Assembly (NCBI GenBank): GCA_910574885.1
Contig: CAJTDD010000020.1
Span: 1 to 64,000, forward strand
Source of the DNA: Lachnospiraceae bacterium
GTDB lineage: Bacteria > Bacillota > Clostridia > Lachnospirales > Lachnospiraceae
Direction of reading: 5' to 3'
Length of the DNA stretch: 64,000 nt
Shown: piece by piece, positions 1-9,100 of the stretch
Layout of the letters: every line of letters begins with the position of its first letter
How positions within the stretch are numbered: the stretch's first letter is position 1
Made by a program: the position numbers and the translations under genes
The notes under the pieces: model-generated
What the model was told of the DNA's origin: nothing
The model's database searches: none
The model's input: only the letters and a program-made list of their open reading frames with translations

Positions 1-39
1 AAGATTCGTGAGAGGATCTGGGAATACCTGATTTTTTAG
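1..39 (+). CDS. C-terminal tail of an upstream gene (partial)
   Basis: Frame 1 is open from the window edge to a TAG at 37-39 and encodes twelve residues ending in EYLIF. The short charged and aromatic tail looks like the end of a real protein, and it is followed 15 bases later by the next reading frame, the close packing expected of an operon. Too little is visible to name a family. It could also be chance open frame. Confidence 0.3.
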   Translation, partial: KIRERIWEYLIF

Positions 40-54
40 TGCAAAAATTCTGAT

Positions 55-693
55 TTGATTGTTAGATTAATACAATTTTCGGACAATCTGGGGGGGGGGG
101 TGTGGAATGGAATAGATATAGATAACAAGTGCAGCTTTGAAGATTTTGTCTTTGTTGCACACCATGCACAAATTCAGAATAGTCATATAGGCAACCATAC
201 CTCTATCGGAAGATACGATAAAATCCGGGAAGCGGATATTGGAAAGTATTGTTCGATTTCATGGGACGTAACAATCGGCGCTCCGACACATCCTTTTTCA
301 ACAATAACAAATTGTGCGCTCACATATCGAAAAGAATATGGTGTTGTTGACTTTGATGATAATTTACCGCAGAAAAGAACTAAAGTCGGGCATGATGTTT
401 GGATAGGATGTGATGCGACCTTGATTGCAGGAGTGACTGTTGGCAATGGGGCTGTCGTCGGCGCCGGTGCAGTAGTTACTAAGGATATTCCTCCATATGA
501 AATCTGGGGAGGAGTTCCGGCTAAAAAAATTGGAGCAAGATTCGATGAGAAGACGATAGAAGTTCTTGAAGAGATAAAATGGTGGAATTGGCAGCCGAAG
601 GAAATACGCGAATGCTTGGAATTGTTCAGGAAGAAATTAGACTATGAAACGGCTGCGAAATTAAAGGCGTTTGCTGATAATAGGGAGAAATGA
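55..693 (+). CDS. CatB-like left-handed beta-helix O-acetyltransferase, with poly-G tract
   Basis: Hexapeptide-repeat acetyltransferase (about 212 residues) of the CatB/NeuD-like group, expected to transfer acetyl from acetyl-CoA to a hydroxyl or amino group of a sugar in the cytoplasm. Visible signs are the repeated IG/VG-x4 turns, the active-site region with His in APTHPF, and the C-terminal VVGAGAVVTKDIPPYEIWGGVPAKKI block typical of the family, here abbreviated: GAGAVVTKDI then GVPAKKI. The only in-frame start after the stop at 37-39 is TTG at 55, with no clear ribosome site. Eleven G bases at 90-100 sit in codons 12-16; with 11 the frame is open, with 10 or 12 it would terminate early. 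Its stop overlaps the next start. The fold is certain, the acceptor is not. Confidence 0.85.
   Translation: MIVRLIQFSDNLGGGVWNGIDIDNKCSFEDFVFVAHHAQIQNSHIGNHTSIGRYDKIREADIGKYCSISWDVTIGAPTHPFSTITNCALTYRKEYGVVDFDDNLPQKRTKVGHDVWIGCDATLIAGVTVGNGAVVGAGAVVTKDIPPYEIWGGVPAKKIGARFDEKTIEVLEEIKWWNWQPKEIRECLELFRKKLDYETAAKLKAFADNREK
90..100 (+). repeat. G11 homopolymer tract in acetyltransferase gene (frame ON)
   Basis: Eleven consecutive G bases within the first twenty codons of the acetyltransferase. They read as three Gly codons plus the first base of a Val codon and keep the downstream frame open. Tracts of this length are classic slipped-strand mispairing sites. A change of one base would abolish the protein. 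Confidence 0.85.
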
Positions 694-1802
694 TGATGAA
701 AATACTCTTTTTACATGGGGCAATAAAAAATTCGGGAGATTTCCTAATATCTCTTAGATCGCAGAATCTAATAAAGTATACGCTCCCCAATTGTGAAATT
801 GATGCTTTGTGGGAAGGAGAAAATGAACAAACAATCCAATCTCATCTTAAAGATAAGGATGGAGTCGTATTTGGAGGCGGACCTTTTTTTACCCACCATA
901 TCCATCCAGGTGATATTCCGTTTGTTTCAAACCTCGACTCGTTCGGACTTCCTATGCTTAATATAGGAGGAGGGTGGTATGGACCGGATTATAGGTATGA
1001 ATCGGTTGCTAATTATGAAATGGATCATACCAGTATGAAACTACTAAAGAAAATAGAGGCTTCCGCAGGATGCCTGAGTTGTAGGGATTGGTATACAGTT
1101 AATATGCTCAAGAGCAAGGGATTCAAGGCAGAAATGCATGGTTGCCCCGCATGGTATGACATTGAGAATGTTGGAAGCTCCACTTTACGGGAAATCGATG
1201 GAATTAAGAAAATATGCATTTCCGATCCTGCAAATGTTAACAATTCAAAAGCGGCTGTAAATCTAATTGATCTACTTAAAAAGTTATACCCCGCAGCAGA
1301 TATGATTTATGTGTTTCATCGAGGAGCATGGGAGAAAGAAGAAGGCAAACGGGGTGAGTTAAGGAGAACCGGAATTGAGCCAACATTGAAAAAAAATCGT
1401 ATCAGATGGGTTAATATAGCTGGAGGATGCGAAGGATTTTCCATTTATGATGATTGCGATCTTCACATAGGGTTTAGAGTCCATGCTCATATCTATAATT
1501 TAAGCAAAAGAAATCGGACGGTGTTACTTGAAGAGGACGGTAGAGGCGCTGGCGTTAATCAGGCTCTCGGCCTTGGCAGCATACATGTTTATAACGATAG
1601 AAGGCAATTTAAGCCGGAACTTGCAAAACGCCTGGAAAACAAACTGTTTCCCGCAGTCAATACATACTTGAAAGATGAGATCCTAAGAAATATAGAGCGA
1701 AATGATTACACGGATTGGATAGAGTATGAATTGGCGTTCAAAAGAATGCAGTTTTACTTTGAACAATTAATCAGACACATAAGCAAAATAAAGGATTGGT
1801 GA
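690..1802 (+). CDS. Polysaccharide pyruvyl transferase family protein
   Basis: A 370-residue member of the polysaccharide pyruvyl transferase family. Such enzymes transfer pyruvate from PEP to sugar hydroxyls, though many members act in other glycan steps. Evidence is the GT-B-like layout with the glycine-rich GGGPFF and IGGGWYG stretches in the N-terminal half and the C-terminal DLHIGFRVHAHIYNL segment followed by an EDGRG loop, characteristic of the family. Three ATG codons in tandem start at 690, and the first overlaps the preceding stop, with GGGAGA just upstream, so the two genes are translationally coupled. The next gene begins 7 bases after its stop. The acceptor sugar cannot be read from sequence. 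Confidence 0.85.
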   Translation: MMMKILFLHGAIKNSGDFLISLRSQNLIKYTLPNCEIDALWEGENEQTIQSHLKDKDGVVFGGGPFFTHHIHPGDIPFVSNLDSFGLPMLNIGGGWYGPDYRYESVANYEMDHTSMKLLKKIEASAGCLSCRDWYTVNMLKSKGFKAEMHGCPAWYDIENVGSSTLREIDGIKKICISDPANVNNSKAAVNLIDLLKKLYPAADMIYVFHRGAWEKEEGKRGELRRTGIEPTLKKNRIRWVNIAGGCEGFSIYDDCDLHIGFRVHAHIYNLSKRNRTVLLEEDGRGAGVNQALGLGSIHVYNDRRQFKPELAKRLENKLFPAVNTYLKDEILRNIERNDYTDWIEYELAFKRMQFYFEQLIRHISKIKDW

Positions 1803-1809
1803 TATCACA

Positions 1810-3417
1810 ATGGAGATACTGGCTGTAATTCCGGCACGTGCTGGGTCAAAAGCAATACCTAATAAAAATATTCGCTCTGTAAATGGACATCCGATGATTT
1901 TTTATGCAATCAACAATGCTATTTTATCAAACTATATAACGGATGTTGTTGTTTCCACCGACTCGTATGAAGTTAAGATTATAGCGGAACAGATGGGCGT
2001 TCGCTGCCATTGGCGACGGCCGGAGCTTTGCGAGGACTCCGTGGCGCTGGATGCTGTTATATACGATGCTGTTGTGAATGATGAGAAGGAATATGACTAT
2101 GTGATTACAATGCAGCCCACCTCTCCAACCCTTCAAGTTTCAACACTTGATGACGCAATCAGGCATACGATAGAAGACGATTTGGACACTGTAATTTCAG
2201 CAATCAATCATCCGCATCTTTCATGGAGGGAAGAAAACGGGCGGGCAGTGCCGAATTATGAGAAAAGATTGAATCGGCAGTATCTTCCGGCTAATTATAT
2301 GGAAACAGGAGCGTTTGTTGTATCTAAGAGAGCGGTAGTTTCTGAAAATAGTAGAATTGGGAAGAAACTTGATGTATATGAAGTTTCAGAAAATGAAGCG
2401 ATAGATGTAGACACGTTTATTGACTTGTATGCGGTAGGCGAGATTCTTAATCAGAAGAAGGTTGCTATCTATGTGAACGGTAATACCTTGAGAGGTACAG
2501 GCCATATATACCGGGCTCTTGAGCTTGCAGATGAATTTCTTTCAAAACCGGATATTTATTATGACAGCAATCAAACAGATAGAATACTTTTTGGTAATAC
2601 AACGCATAACCTGATACCTGTAAACGGAATCGCCGAGCTGTTTCAAATAATAAAAGAGAAGAAATATACAGTCTTTATCAATGACATCCTTGCTACATCC
2701 ATTGATTATATGATTGGTCTTCGAAGCGTTATGCCGGAAAATGGTAAAGTCATCAATTTTGAGGACGAGGGAGAAGGCGCAGGACAAGCCGACTTGGTCT
2801 TCAATGCACTTTATTCCGAACAGGAAGGCAAAAATTTCTATGGGGGTGAAAAATACTATATTGCTCCGAAAATTTTCTTAATGTATAAGCCAGTCAAGAT
2901 GAAAGAAAAAGTCGAGAAGGTATTTATCTGTTTTGGCGGTGCAGATCCGCAGAATTACACGGACAGAGTGTTTAGAATTATTAGCAAAGAAAAGTATAAG
3001 AATCTTTACTTTATCATTGCTCTTGGCCGTGCAAAGCAAAATGTCGATGCCCTTATGGAGTACAACAAATCCAAAAACATGGATGTATATTTTGATGTAA
3101 AGAATATGCCGGAATTAATGAGCGAATGCGATGTGGCCCTGACTTCGAGAGGAAGGACGGCATATGAACTTGCAATCCTGGGGATTCCATCGATTGTTCT
3201 TTCGCAGAATGTAAGGGAAGAGGGACATGGTTTCGTTTGTGACGAGAATGGGTTTATGTATATGGGTACAAACCCATCTGACCATATGATTGAGTCAGCG
3301 CTTGATATGTATGTGACTATGCCCCAGGAAGATAGACAGGGGTTGCAAAATAAGCTGCTTCAGAATGATTTGAAGAATGGTCGTAAACGTGTAATTCGAT
3401 TGATACAGAATTTGTAA
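1810..3417 (+). CDS. Fused CMP-nonulosonate cytidylyltransferase / PseG-like glycosyltransferase-fold hydrolase
   Basis: Two-domain protein of 535 residues. Residues 1 to about 215 are a NeuA/PseF-type cytidylyltransferase, with the N-terminal IPARAGSKAIPNKN nucleotide-binding motif and the later MQPTSP motif, which activates a nonulosonic acid with CTP. Residues from about 217 resemble PseG, the UDP-sugar hydrolase of pseudaminic/legionaminic acid synthesis, with GTGHIYRAL, FGGADP and a late SRGRTAYELAILGIPSI segment. The pair would cover a late hydrolysis step and the final CMP activation of one pathway. It lies just before neuB. Fusion of these steps is known for related proteins; the exact sugar (legionaminate-like or other) is inferred. 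Confidence 0.85.
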   Translation: MEILAVIPARAGSKAIPNKNIRSVNGHPMIFYAINNAILSNYITDVVVSTDSYEVKIIAEQMGVRCHWRRPELCEDSVALDAVIYDAVVNDEKEYDYVITMQPTSPTLQVSTLDDAIRHTIEDDLDTVISAINHPHLSWREENGRAVPNYEKRLNRQYLPANYMETGAFVVSKRAVVSENSRIGKKLDVYEVSENEAIDVDTFIDLYAVGEILNQKKVAIYVNGNTLRGTGHIYRALELADEFLSKPDIYYDSNQTDRILFGNTTHNLIPVNGIAELFQIIKEKKYTVFINDILATSIDYMIGLRSVMPENGKVINFEDEGEGAGQADLVFNALYSEQEGKNFYGGEKYYIAPKIFLMYKPVKMKEKVEKVFICFGGADPQNYTDRVFRIISKEKYKNLYFIIALGRAKQNVDALMEYNKSKNMDVYFDVKNMPELMSECDVALTSRGRTAYELAILGIPSIVLSQNVREEGHGFVCDENGFMYMGTNPSDHMIESALDMYVTMPQEDRQGLQNKLLQNDLKNGRKRVIRLIQNL

Positions 3418-3433
3418 AAGAAAGAGGGAAAAA

Positions 3434-4477
3434 ATGAGAAATTCTAAACCGTATTTGATTGCTGAAATTGGTGTTAATTTTTATGACACGGCTAGAGTGA
3501 TGGATATTTCTCCGCTTGAAGCGGCGAAGCTTTATATTGATAAGGCGGCGGAGGCAGGGATTGACTGTGCAAAATTCCAGTCTTATAAGGCTGGCGCGAT
3601 TGTCTCAAAGAATTCACCGGCATATTGGGATACGACGAAGGAACCAACCAGGACACAATATGAATTGTTTTTAAAGCATGATAGCTTTGGGGAAAATGAA
3701 TACCGCGAGCTTTGCCAGTATACGCATTCCAAAGGCATTGATTTTACCTCCACGCCTTTTGACTATGCATCGGCAGATTATCTGGAAGATATGGTTGATT
3801 TTTATAAGATTAGTTCCTCTGATCTATCCAACCTGCCCTTTATCCGACACATCGGAGCGAAAGGGAAACCGGTATTTCTGTCTGTAGGCGCGGCATATCT
3901 TTCTGAAATTGATGAAGCCGTCAGAGTTTTGAAAGAATCTGGCTGTAAGGATATCACAATTCTACATTGCGTCCTTTCATATCCGACTGCTCCGAAGAAT
4001 GCGAATCTACGAATTATAGAAACCTTGAAGAAGGATTTCCCGAATGTGAAGGTTGGATTCAGTGATCATGTTGCCCCGGACGATACGATGATGACTTTAG
4101 CTGCGGCGTATATGATCGGTGCAGATGTCATTGAAAAACACTTCACCCTTGACAAAAAACTGCCTGGCAATGATCACTATCATGCAGGAGAACCTGAAGA
4201 TTTCAAAAAAGCGATTGCAAACTTCAAGTGGATTGATATGGTTCTTGGTAGTGGAGAGAAGACGGTTCTTGAGTGTGAATGGATTCCGAGACGTGAAGCA
4301 AGACGTTCCCTGGTCTTGACTAGAGATATGAAAGCGGATGAAGTTATCCGGAAAGAAGATTTAATGCCGAAACGTCCGGGAACTGGTATTTCACCAGTCT
4401 ATACAGATATTGTTGTAGGTCGAAAGATTGTAAAAGATTTAGAGGAGGACACAATCCTGACTTGGGATATGGTGTAA
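3434..4477 (+). CDS. neuB: N-acetylneuraminate/legionaminate-type synthase with SAF domain
   Basis: NeuB-family synthase (347 residues) that condenses PEP with a six-carbon amino sugar to make a nine-carbon nonulosonic acid. The TIM barrel is marked by LIAEIGVNF at the start, KFQSYKAG near residue 47, and GFSDH plus EKHFTLDK in the middle. A C-terminal antifreeze-like SAF domain follows the RREARRSLV segment from about residue 285. The start has an AAAGAGGGA ribosome site. It sits between the CMP-sugar synthetase and the carrier-protein cassette. The family is clear; sialate, legionaminate or pseudaminate specificity is not decidable here. Confidence 0.9.
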   Translation: MRNSKPYLIAEIGVNFYDTARVMDISPLEAAKLYIDKAAEAGIDCAKFQSYKAGAIVSKNSPAYWDTTKEPTRTQYELFLKHDSFGENEYRELCQYTHSKGIDFTSTPFDYASADYLEDMVDFYKISSSDLSNLPFIRHIGAKGKPVFLSVGAAYLSEIDEAVRVLKESGCKDITILHCVLSYPTAPKNANLRIIETLKKDFPNVKVGFSDHVAPDDTMMTLAAAYMIGADVIEKHFTLDKKLPGNDHYHAGEPEDFKKAIANFKWIDMVLGSGEKTVLECEWIPRREARRSLVLTRDMKADEVIRKEDLMPKRPGTGISPVYTDIVVGRKIVKDLEEDTILTWDMV

Positions 4478-4485
4478 AAAGGAAG

Positions 4486-5781
4486 ATGAACACAGAGAAT
4501 GATTCCCAAGGAAAACGAATGTATAAATTGGCGGGAGAATTATTTCCAGTTTGCAGGAGTATTACCGGGGAAGGAACAAGGACAACGCTCAGGCGTATCC
4601 AAAAAGAGATACCACATATGATAATCCATGAGATTCCTACCGGGACAAAGGTTTTTGATTGGACAATACCGAATGAATGGGAAATCGAAGATGCATATAT
4701 CGAAGATGCGGATGGAAACATAATCGTCGATTTCAAGCAGAACAATCTCCATGTTGTAGGATATTCTTCGCCAATTGATGAGTGGGTTTCCTTAGAAGAA
4801 TTGAATAAGCATTTATATTCACTTCCGGAGTATCCGGACTGGATTCCATATGTAACCAGCTATTACAAGGAACGTTGGGGGTTCTGTGTCGCGCACAATC
4901 AGAGGATGTCTCTGAAAGATGGGCAGTACCATGTGATTATTAAGAGCAAGTTGTTTGAGGGAAGTTTGTCGTATGGCGAACTGTTGATTCCGGGTAAATC
5001 AAATAAAGAGATTTTCTTATCAACTTACGTATGCCACCCCTCGATGGCGAATAATGAGTTATCCGGTCCGGTGGTGCAGTTGGAATTAGCGAAATGGATT
5101 CAAAATAATAAAGAAAGGAAATATTCATATCGTTTCATTTGGGTTGCAGAGACAATAGGAGCGATAACTTACCTTTCAAGAAATCTCGATACCATGAAGG
5201 AGCGGATTATTGCCGGCTACAACTTAACCTGTGTAGGTGATGAACGAGCTGTCTCGTATGTGTCAAGCAAATATGGCAATACGCTTGCGGATCAAGCGGC
5301 GAGGAATGTTCTTCATTTTATGTATCCGGAATATATAAGTTATGATTTTCTACATAGAGGCTCTGATGAACGTCAGTATAACGCACCGGGAGTGGAGCTT
5401 CCAGTATGCAGTGTTTGCTGTTCAAAATACCACGAGTATCCAGAGTATCATACGAGCGCAGATGACATGAGCTTGATTAGCCCGAAAGGGCTGCAAAGAG
5501 CATTTGATATATATAAAGAGATAATCATGTCTCTGGAGTACAATACAAAATACAAAGTTAATTGTTACTGTGAACCACAGCTTGGAGCGAGAGGGTTATA
5601 TCCAACAGAGAGTTTTCATAGATCGTCAGTAACAGTAAAGGATATGATGGACTTTATTGCTTATGCTGACGGTACACAAGATCTGTTCCAGATAAGCAAT
5701 AGAATCGGAGTGCCGGTAACACGGCTTCACGAGATAGCACAAACGCTTATGGCGGCTGATTTATTTAGCGAGGTAAAGTAG
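4486..5781 (+). CDS. DUF4910 / M28-like aminopeptidase-type protein
   Basis: About 431 residues matching the DUF4910-type proteins, which combine a small N-terminal domain, an aminopeptidase-like M28 zinc-hydrolase core and a C-terminal winged-helix-like tail. Visible marks are CRSITGEGTR near the start, STYVCHPSMANNELSG (His and Asn/Glu ligand region), RGSDERQYNAPG and YHTSADD, the spacing expected of a metal site. ATG at 4486 after AAAAAGGAAG is preferred to an upstream TTG. In surface-polysaccharide loci these proteins recur beside nonulosonate genes, but their reaction is not established. The next gene begins directly after its stop, so cotranslation is likely. Confidence 0.8.
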   Translation: MNTENDSQGKRMYKLAGELFPVCRSITGEGTRTTLRRIQKEIPHMIIHEIPTGTKVFDWTIPNEWEIEDAYIEDADGNIIVDFKQNNLHVVGYSSPIDEWVSLEELNKHLYSLPEYPDWIPYVTSYYKERWGFCVAHNQRMSLKDGQYHVIIKSKLFEGSLSYGELLIPGKSNKEIFLSTYVCHPSMANNELSGPVVQLELAKWIQNNKERKYSYRFIWVAETIGAITYLSRNLDTMKERIIAGYNLTCVGDERAVSYVSSKYGNTLADQAARNVLHFMYPEYISYDFLHRGSDERQYNAPGVELPVCSVCCSKYHEYPEYHTSADDMSLISPKGLQRAFDIYKEIIMSLEYNTKYKVNCYCEPQLGARGLYPTESFHRSSVTVKDMMDFIAYADGTQDLFQISNRIGVPVTRLHEIAQTLMAADLFSEVK

Positions 5782-6564
5782 ATGGACTATAAAAGTCTGG
5801 TAGAACAGTTTCAAATAAATAAGGGGGACAGGATTTGGCTTTCTTCTGAATTAATTAAATTAGTTCTCCGGTTTAAGAAAGAGGGAATAAAGTTCGATGG
5901 GTCTGTGCTTATTGATACATTTCAAGAGGCTGTGGGAACAGAAGGGACTTTAATGATTCCGGTATTTTCATTTGAATTCAGCAATAAAGGCAGATATGAT
6001 GTCTTGAACACAAAGGGAACGACGGGAGCATTAGGCAATATTGCGCTGGGACGGGCTGATTTTTGCCGTACTCAGCACCCAATGCATTCATTTGTGGTAT
6101 GGGGAAAAGAAAAGGAAGAACTTGTCAGAATGGATAATAAGAACTCTTTTGGTATAGACTCACCGTTTGGATATTGTCTTGGTAAGCACGTGAGACAGAT
6201 TATTCTTGGCACAGACTATGTTCATGCAATGACCTTTGTCCACTATGCAGAAGTGGTATGTAATGTCCCTTATCGATTTGCAAAGAGCTTCTCTGGAATC
6301 TATGTTGATGCAGAGGGTATAGAAGAAGAACGTACATACAATTATGCGGCCAGAAAACTCGAGATAGATCCCAAAGAAGTATTTAACAAGATGGGATCTA
6401 TTCTTGAGGAAAAGGGTGTTTCTAAAAGGCTCAATATAAATGGGCTGGAATGCTATGATATTGATTTGGCTGCGAGCTTTCCGATTGTCTGTGATGATAT
6501 TATTTCAAACCAATGCAGAAACATTTATGATTTTAATATTGAAAGAGAAATTATATTTCAATAG
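5782..6564 (+). CDS. AAC(3)-family N-acetyltransferase-like protein
   Basis: A 260-residue Antibiotic_NAT (aminoglycoside 3-N-acetyltransferase fold) protein. Supporting segments are GTLMIPVFSFEF, the TRTQHPMHSF-like block (here CRTQHPMHSF), FGIDSPFGY and HYAEVVCNVPYR, which place the conserved His and the acetyl-CoA region. In this setting it is unlikely to be a resistance gene: it lies between a nonulosonate synthase cassette and an adenylation enzyme, so it more likely acylates an amino sugar or uses an acyl group delivered by the neighbouring carrier protein. ATG immediately follows the preceding TAG. Confidence 0.85.
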   Translation: MDYKSLVEQFQINKGDRIWLSSELIKLVLRFKKEGIKFDGSVLIDTFQEAVGTEGTLMIPVFSFEFSNKGRYDVLNTKGTTGALGNIALGRADFCRTQHPMHSFVVWGKEKEELVRMDNKNSFGIDSPFGYCLGKHVRQIILGTDYVHAMTFVHYAEVVCNVPYRFAKSFSGIYVDAEGIEEERTYNYAARKLEIDPKEVFNKMGSILEEKGVSKRLNINGLECYDIDLAASFPIVCDDIISNQCRNIYDFNIEREIIFQ

Positions 6565-6581
6565 CAGGAGAGGGGGAGATT

Positions 6582-8090
6582 ATGAGAACGACAATACTTC
6601 AGGATTTAGAGAATATTACATCAAAATATCCTGACAAAATAGCATTTTCTGATATCAAGGAAGAGTTTTCGTTTTGCAGGTTATTAGATTGTGCAAAGAG
6701 AATAGGAAGCTGCATCTCTGAAAGCATAGGTTTACATGAACCGGTTGTGGTATATATGGAAAAGAGGGCATATAACGTTGCGGCTTTTTTCGGAGCAGCG
6801 TATGCAGGATGCTTTTATGTTCCTATTGATAGCCAGATGCCGTCAGAAAGAATTAACTTGATTCTCGATACGCTCCATCCAAGTATTATTATTTATGATG
6901 ATGTTACGGAAAAGAATCTTGCAGAGCTTCCCGCTGGGATTACAACAGTTCATTACAAGGATGCTGTGACCGGCGGTATAAACCAGAAAGCACTTGATTA
7001 TATTCGGTCATATTCAAAAAGTACAGATTTACTTTATGTATTATTCACAAGCGGCTCAACCGGCGTTCCTAAGGGGGTTACTCTTTCTCACGCAGCAGTG
7101 ATTGATTTTATGGATTGGGTCTGTGAAAAGTACAATTTGGATGAAACGACAACGCTTTGTAATCAGGCTCCGTTTTATTTTGACGCCTCAGTTCCGGACT
7201 TATATATCCCGCTTAAAACAGGGGCTGCCGTATATATTCCGCCTAAATCCTATTACACATTTCCAAAGAAAATTCTTCAATTCATTATTGAAAAAAACAT
7301 AAATACACTGGTGTGGGTTCCGTCAGCTTTGTGTAATGTTGTAAATTGCAAGGCGTTTCATATTGCGGTTCCAACAACGATTAGATTGGTCATATTCTGT
7401 GGAGAAGTCATGCCTTGTAAACATCTGAATGTTTGGAAAAAATATATTCCTGAGGCCCTCTATGTTAATATGTATGGACCGACGGAGGCAACGTATGCCT
7501 GTATGTATTATGATATAGACCGGGATTTTCAGGATGATGAAAAGCTGCCGCTTGGCAGGGCATGTGAAAATAGCGAAATTCTTCTGATAACAGATGATAA
7601 TAAAGAGGCTGCCGAAGGAGAAATAGGAGAGATTTGTATTTTGGGTCAATGTCTGTCGAATGGGTATTATAATAATCCAGAAAAAACAGCAGATGTGTTT
7701 GTACAGAATCCAATAAATCAAAGCTGGATTGAGTTGATGTACAAAACTGGAGATTTAGCATATAAGAAAGCTGGAGACATTATATTTGCCGGAAGAAAAG
7801 ATTTTCAGGTAAAACGGCTGGGACATAGAATAGAATTGGGTGAAATTGAAAATGCCATTATGTCCGTCAATGAAGTAGAGAGCGTATGCTGCGTATTTAA
7901 CCCTGAAAACAGTGACATTATTGCAATTTATACTGGAAAAGTAAAAAGTGATGAGGTTTCTGAAATGATGGAAGATAAGATACCGCATTATATGCTCCCT
8001 AACAGATATGAGCATTTGAAGACGATGCCGATGAATCTCAATGGGAAAATAGATAGGGTGAAATTAAAGAAGGAATATACGGAGGTGTAA
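6582..8090 (+). CDS. NRPS-type amino acid adenylation enzyme
   Basis: Stand-alone AMP-forming ligase of 502 residues resembling an NRPS A domain or DltA. Core motifs are in order: LFTSGSTGVPKGV (A3), NMYGPTEATYAC (A5), YKTGDLA (A7), GRKDFQVKRLGHRIELGEIE (A8) and the catalytic Lys in NGKIDR (A10). It should activate an amino or other carboxylic acid with ATP and load it on the carrier protein encoded next. A strong GAGAGGGGGAGA ribosome site precedes the ATG. No condensation domain is attached, so the acyl group is probably passed to a sugar by a separate transferase such as the AAC(3)-like protein. Confidence 0.9.
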   Translation: MRTTILQDLENITSKYPDKIAFSDIKEEFSFCRLLDCAKRIGSCISESIGLHEPVVVYMEKRAYNVAAFFGAAYAGCFYVPIDSQMPSERINLILDTLHPSIIIYDDVTEKNLAELPAGITTVHYKDAVTGGINQKALDYIRSYSKSTDLLYVLFTSGSTGVPKGVTLSHAAVIDFMDWVCEKYNLDETTTLCNQAPFYFDASVPDLYIPLKTGAAVYIPPKSYYTFPKKILQFIIEKNINTLVWVPSALCNVVNCKAFHIAVPTTIRLVIFCGEVMPCKHLNVWKKYIPEALYVNMYGPTEATYACMYYDIDRDFQDDEKLPLGRACENSEILLITDDNKEAAEGEIGEICILGQCLSNGYYNNPEKTADVFVQNPINQSWIELMYKTGDLAYKKAGDIIFAGRKDFQVKRLGHRIELGEIENAIMSVNEVESVCCVFNPENSDIIAIYTGKVKSDEVSEMMEDKIPHYMLPNRYEHLKTMPMNLNGKIDRVKLKKEYTEV

Positions 8091-8092
8091 GT

Positions 8093-8317
8093 ATGGATAA
8101 GTTACTCGAAATCTTAAATAGGATAAAACCCGAAGTTAATTTTATGGTTTGCCAGAATTTGGTTGATGAGGGAATCCTGGATTCGATTGATATTGTTTCG
8201 ATCATTTCGGAAATTGAAACGGAGTATTCAATTGAAATTGACCCGGATGAGATTGACCCGGATAATTTTCAGTCTGCGAAAGCCATACAGGAAATGTTAG
8301 AGAAAGCGATTGGTTAA
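8093..8317 (+). CDS. Acyl/peptidyl carrier protein
   Basis: A 74-residue acidic carrier protein. The phosphopantetheine attachment serine lies in GILDSIDIVSII at about residue 30, the usual position, and helix III is EIDPDEIDP. It starts 2 bases after the stop of the adenylation enzyme and ends 2 bases before the thioesterase, so the three form one translational unit. It would hold the activated acid as a thioester until transfer. Confidence 0.88.
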   Translation: MDKLLEILNRIKPEVNFMVCQNLVDEGILDSIDIVSIISEIETEYSIEIDPDEIDPDNFQSAKAIQEMLEKAIG

Positions 8318-8319
8318 TC

Positions 8320-9015
8320 ATGGGAACGAAGCTTGAACTTTTCATTCTTCCATTTTCAGGCTCAAAGGCATCGCAATTTGATGCTTTCTGCGCTGACCTT
8401 GAGCCATATATAAAAGTGAATACGATTGAATATGCAGGACGTGGAAGAAGGGCAAAGGAACCTTTTTTCACAGATTACGGATTATTTATGGATGATATCT
8501 GTGCATATATTAACGAGCATCGAGACAATAGTATTCCGTATGCGCTTCTTGGCTATAGTATCGGTGGGTTCTTTGTATATGATCTTGTAGCCAAGGGATA
8601 TGTGGCGCAGCCAAAACATTTGTTTATATGTGCTTGTGAAAATAACAAGGAGGAGATTTCTCCAATTTCAAGGCTTCCGGAAGAGGAGTTTTGGGATAGA
8701 GTTATAAAGCTTGGAGGCGTTGATAAAAGGCTGATTGAAAGACGGAAGTTCTTGAAATTATTCTCAAGAACATTAAGGGCGGATTTTAATATTGCAGAAC
8801 AACACAGGTTCATGTCCACAGATAAAAAGATTGACTGTCCTGTATCAGTATTATTTTCCGAGACAGATACGCCGCTTGTAAATGTGCAGCGCTGGCAAGA
8901 AGTTTGCAGTAGGCAGATTACATATTATGAGTTTTCGGGCGATCATTTTTTTATATTAGAGAAACATAAAAATGTTGCTGCAGTTGTGAAAAAAGCATTA
9001 GGAATGGGGGATTGA
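8320..9015 (+). CDS. Type II thioesterase (alpha/beta hydrolase)
   Basis: A 231-residue type II thioesterase, the editing hydrolase that clears wrongly loaded acyl groups from carrier proteins. It shows the N-terminal LPFSGS lid segment, the nucleophile elbow GYSIGGFF around residue 77, an Asp in SETDTPL and the catalytic His in GDHFFI near the end. Direct adjacency to the carrier protein and adenylation genes supports this over a generic hydrolase. It is the last gene of the first glycan cluster; a hairpin terminator lies 85 bases downstream. Confidence 0.88.
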   Translation: MGTKLELFILPFSGSKASQFDAFCADLEPYIKVNTIEYAGRGRRAKEPFFTDYGLFMDDICAYINEHRDNSIPYALLGYSIGGFFVYDLVAKGYVAQPKHLFICACENNKEEISPISRLPEEEFWDRVIKLGGVDKRLIERRKFLKLFSRTLRADFNIAEQHRFMSTDKKIDCPVSVLFSETDTPLVNVQRWQEVCSRQITYYEFSGDHFFILEKHKNVAAVVKKALGMGD

Positions 9016-9100
9016 TTGCCGTGTACCCGCTTTACGCCGAAGCTCGTGATATCCACATCCGGTAAATGATATGATAAAAAGACGAAAAGATAGGCTAATA

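Noticed and set aside
5782-6564. Aminoglycoside resistance gene
   Set aside because: The fold matches AAC(3), but the neighbours form a sugar and carrier-protein cassette; no resistance context.
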